NCBI GenBank assembly: GCA_027371655.1
Contig: DAHXMR010000132.1
Location: forward strand, 1-7,644
DNA length: 7,644 bases
Direction: 5' to 3'
Origin: Microcaldota archaeon
GTDB taxonomy: Archaea > Micrarchaeota > Micrarchaeia > Norongarragalinales > CAINOH01
Position numbers and translations under genes: made by a program
Shown: positions 6,525 to 7,644 of the stretch, piece after piece
Layout: each line of letters starts with the position of its first letter
Position numbering within the stretch: position 1 is the stretch's first letter
Notes under the pieces: model-generated
The model's database searches: none
What the model saw: only the letters and a program-made list of their open reading frames with translations
Told to the model about the DNA's origin: nothing

Positions 6525-7058
6525 TTAAGGTTTTTCTCGCCGGTAATCCCAGTCCAAATCCCCGAGTTTGCATCCAATAACGCCGTATTGTGTGCGACCT
6601 TTCTTGGTTATGTGAAAGCCGCGCTTGTCGTCTACTTCGAACCAGCCGTGCTTCAAAAGTGGCTGGGATTTGTGCGAAGAGTGCACGATGGCCCGTTTCT
6701 GGCCCGAGAGCGTCTTGACCGGCGATTCAAAATTCCTTCTGAGTCCGTCAAGGGCAGCTTTTTCTACAACCCGCGTAGGCAAGCGGGAAAGAAATTCGGT
6801 TCCCCTTGCTGTGGCGGCCGTTATGCCCGGCAGTTTGCCGCGGTTTTTCAGCTCATTTTTTGCCTCGCGGCCCACTGACCTCACAATCTGAAGGAAACTT
6901 TTTCCCCGGGTGTTCAGGTAAACCACGCTTTTCCCTCGAAGTTGGTCATAAATTGGCAGCGAGGCGTGCCGTGCCTCTTCCTCGCTGAAACCTTCGCCGT
7001 GAAGGTGCTTGCGGATTGCCTCAAGCCCCACGCGCTTCGGAAAAGAATACGCCACCAT
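6525..7058 (-). CDS. Unrecognised 177-residue protein, possible winged-helix C-terminus
   Basis: A soluble, basic protein that I do not recognise. There is no signal peptide or membrane segment. The N-terminal part (about 10-60) looks helical, with GFSEEEARHAS and IYDQL followed by RGKS at both 41-44 and 51-54. The C-terminal part (about 120-160) ends LLKHGWFEVDDKRGFHITKKGR, which has the look of a recognition helix and wing of a winged-helix domain (hairpin ITKKGRTQYG); this is a pattern judgement, not a family match. A single Cys at 163 argues against a metal ribbon. The ATG at 7058 is chosen; an in-frame TTG at 7088 would leave only 8 bases after the upstream gene. It is the last gene of a minus-strand run behind a universal stress protein, and its stop converges on ahcY. 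Confidence 0.75.
   Translation of the reverse strand: MVAYSFPKRVGLEAIRKHLHGEGFSEEEARHASLPIYDQLRGKSVVYLNTRGKSFLQIVRSVGREAKNELKNRGKLPGITAATARGTEFLSRLPTRVVEKAALDGLRRNFESPVKTLSGQKRAIVHSSHKSQPLLKHGWFEVDDKRGFHITKKGRTQYGVIGCKLGDLDWDYRREKP
6531..6535 (+). terminator. Possible oligo-T terminator of ahcY
   Basis: A run of five T begins 16 bases after the ahcY stop, inside the 3' end of the convergent gene. It is short and single, so this is a weak call. Confidence 0.25.
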
Positions 7059-7096
7059 ATTTCCCGCCGTTTTGGTGAAAAAGTGCAAAGAGCCGA

Positions 7097-7483
7097 CTAT
7101 CCTTTTTTCCTGACAAAGTGCTCCCCAAGCAGGGGCAGCAGCGCATGCCTTGCGTCGCCCGTGAACTGGGCGTGTTTTCCGCCGGGCCGCAGAACGCCTT
7201 TTTCGACAAGTTTGCTTATGACCTCGGGCACATGCGCGGGAGCTTCCCCGGCTGCGCGCCTTGCAGCGGCTTCGAATTTTCCCCGCAGGCCAAGGGGTAT
7301 TTTTTCGCCGTCATATATCATCCGGACAACGTGCGTGCTTTGCTCCGCTTCCTCGGGCGCCAAGCCGAACCGGCTTGAAAGTTTCCTTGCAATGGCCCTG
7401 CTGCCCGCAAGCGCCCTCGCCTGGCGGATTTCCTCCTGCTGCCTTTGAAGAGCGCTCATTTCCCGTTTCCTGCCCGCTTCCAT
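7097..7483 (-). CDS. Unrecognised 128-residue protein, possible DNA-binding
   Basis: A soluble, strongly basic, helix-rich protein that I cannot name. The first 35 residues are charged (MEAGRKREM, QRQQEEIRQARAL) and could form a short coiled coil or extended helix. RKLSSRFGLAPEEAEQ and MIYDGEK follow at about 33-61, a pattern that partly recurs in the next gene. The C-terminal stretch VPEVISKLVEKGVLRPGGKHAQF (85-107) resembles the helix-turn-wing of a winged-helix domain, and the tail ends HFVRKKG. Start candidates are TTG 7513, ATG 7483 and ATG 7459. ATG 7483 is preferred because it leaves 38 bases after the universal stress protein stop and keeps the charged N-terminus; 7459 cannot be excluded. 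It lies 38 bases ahead of the 177-residue gene, probably in one transcript. Confidence 0.7.
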   Translation of the reverse strand: MEAGRKREMSALQRQQEEIRQARALAGSRAIARKLSSRFGLAPEEAEQSTHVVRMIYDGEKIPLGLRGKFEAAARRAAGEAPAHVPEVISKLVEKGVLRPGGKHAQFTGDARHALLPLLGEHFVRKKG

Positions 7484-7509
7484 AATCAATGCCTTTTTTA
7501 ATAAGCAAT

Positions 7510-7521
7510 GCAAAATTTTGC
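7510..7521. repeat. 12-base perfect palindrome between the stress-protein stop and the next gene
   Basis: GCAAAATTTTGC is its own reverse complement, directly follows the TAG stop of the universal stress protein gene (7522-7524), and lies 26 bases before ATG 7483. It could be an operator for the two downstream genes, part of an AT-rich promoter, or a chance A4T4 tract. Confidence 0.3.
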
Positions 7522-7644
7522 CTATTTAACCACGAGCACGCTTGCCTTTGCGAGTTTGACTGCCTCGGAAGAAACGCTCCCCAGCACGAGCCGGCCAGTG
7601 TTTCCCTTTGCGCCCGTTTCCCAGTATCCCAGGACGACGAGGTC
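7522..7644 (-). CDS. Universal stress protein (UspA family), C-terminal 40 residues only
   Basis: Only the last 40 residues are inside the window; the rest lies beyond the right edge. The sequence runs DLVVLGYWETG, then GRLVLGSVSSEAVKLAKASV, and ends LVVK at a TAG. This is the typical end of a Usp domain: strand (DLVVLG), glycine-rich nucleotide loop, LGSV, helix, and the final strand with VLVV. The usual ATP-binding spacing G-2x-G-9x-G-S/T is not met exactly: GAKG is followed by seven residues before GS, so nucleotide binding is uncertain. Usp proteins act as cytoplasmic stress or signalling proteins, often dimeric. It is the first visible gene of the minus-strand run, with 38 bases to the next gene. 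Confidence 0.8.
   Translation of the reverse strand, partial: DLVVLGYWETGAKGNTGRLVLGSVSSEAVKLAKASVLVVK

Overview
The window looks like a GC-rich archaeal chromosome segment. The adenosylhomocysteinase is of the archaeal/bacterial short type. Several genes have an AT-rich TATA-like element about 25 bases before the start codon or before a short leader, GTG/TTG starts are in use, and oligo-T tracts rather than hairpins follow one gene. The many compact, unfamiliar small proteins would suit a DPANN-type lineage such as Diapherotrites or Micrarchaeota, but that placement is a guess. No rRNA, tRNA, CRISPR array, transposase or attachment site was seen.

Region 1 (1-3511) is a divergent pair of cation-handling membrane proteins. 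On the minus strand is the N-terminal part of a CaCA-family sodium/calcium (cation) exchanger that runs off the left edge. On the plus strand is a complete P2A (SERCA-like) calcium-transporting P-type ATPase. They share a 105-base intergenic region whose one obvious TATA-like element reads well in both directions. The layout suggests a calcium-export locus with one ATP-driven and one ion gradient-driven transporter.

Region 2 (3512-5104) holds two minus-strand genes with no recognised name. The first is a 105-residue zinc-ribbon protein with a very basic tail. The second is a 337-residue protein whose C-terminus carries a protein-kinase/aminoglycoside-phosphotransferase-like catalytic loop and metal-binding motif, and whose N-terminal half is built of 37-residue tandem repeats. 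This is the most unusual gene in the window.

Region 3 (5105-6515) is ahcY, divergent from the repeat/kinase-like gene. It hydrolyses S-adenosylhomocysteine left by methyltransferases. No other methyl-cycle gene is visible beside it.

Region 4 (6525-7644) is a minus-strand run of three genes convergent with ahcY: the C-terminal end of a universal stress protein entering from the right edge, then two small unrecognised proteins of 128 and 177 residues. Both small proteins have winged-helix-like C-terminal ends and possibly a shared N-terminal motif. No intergenic stretch exceeds 190 bases.
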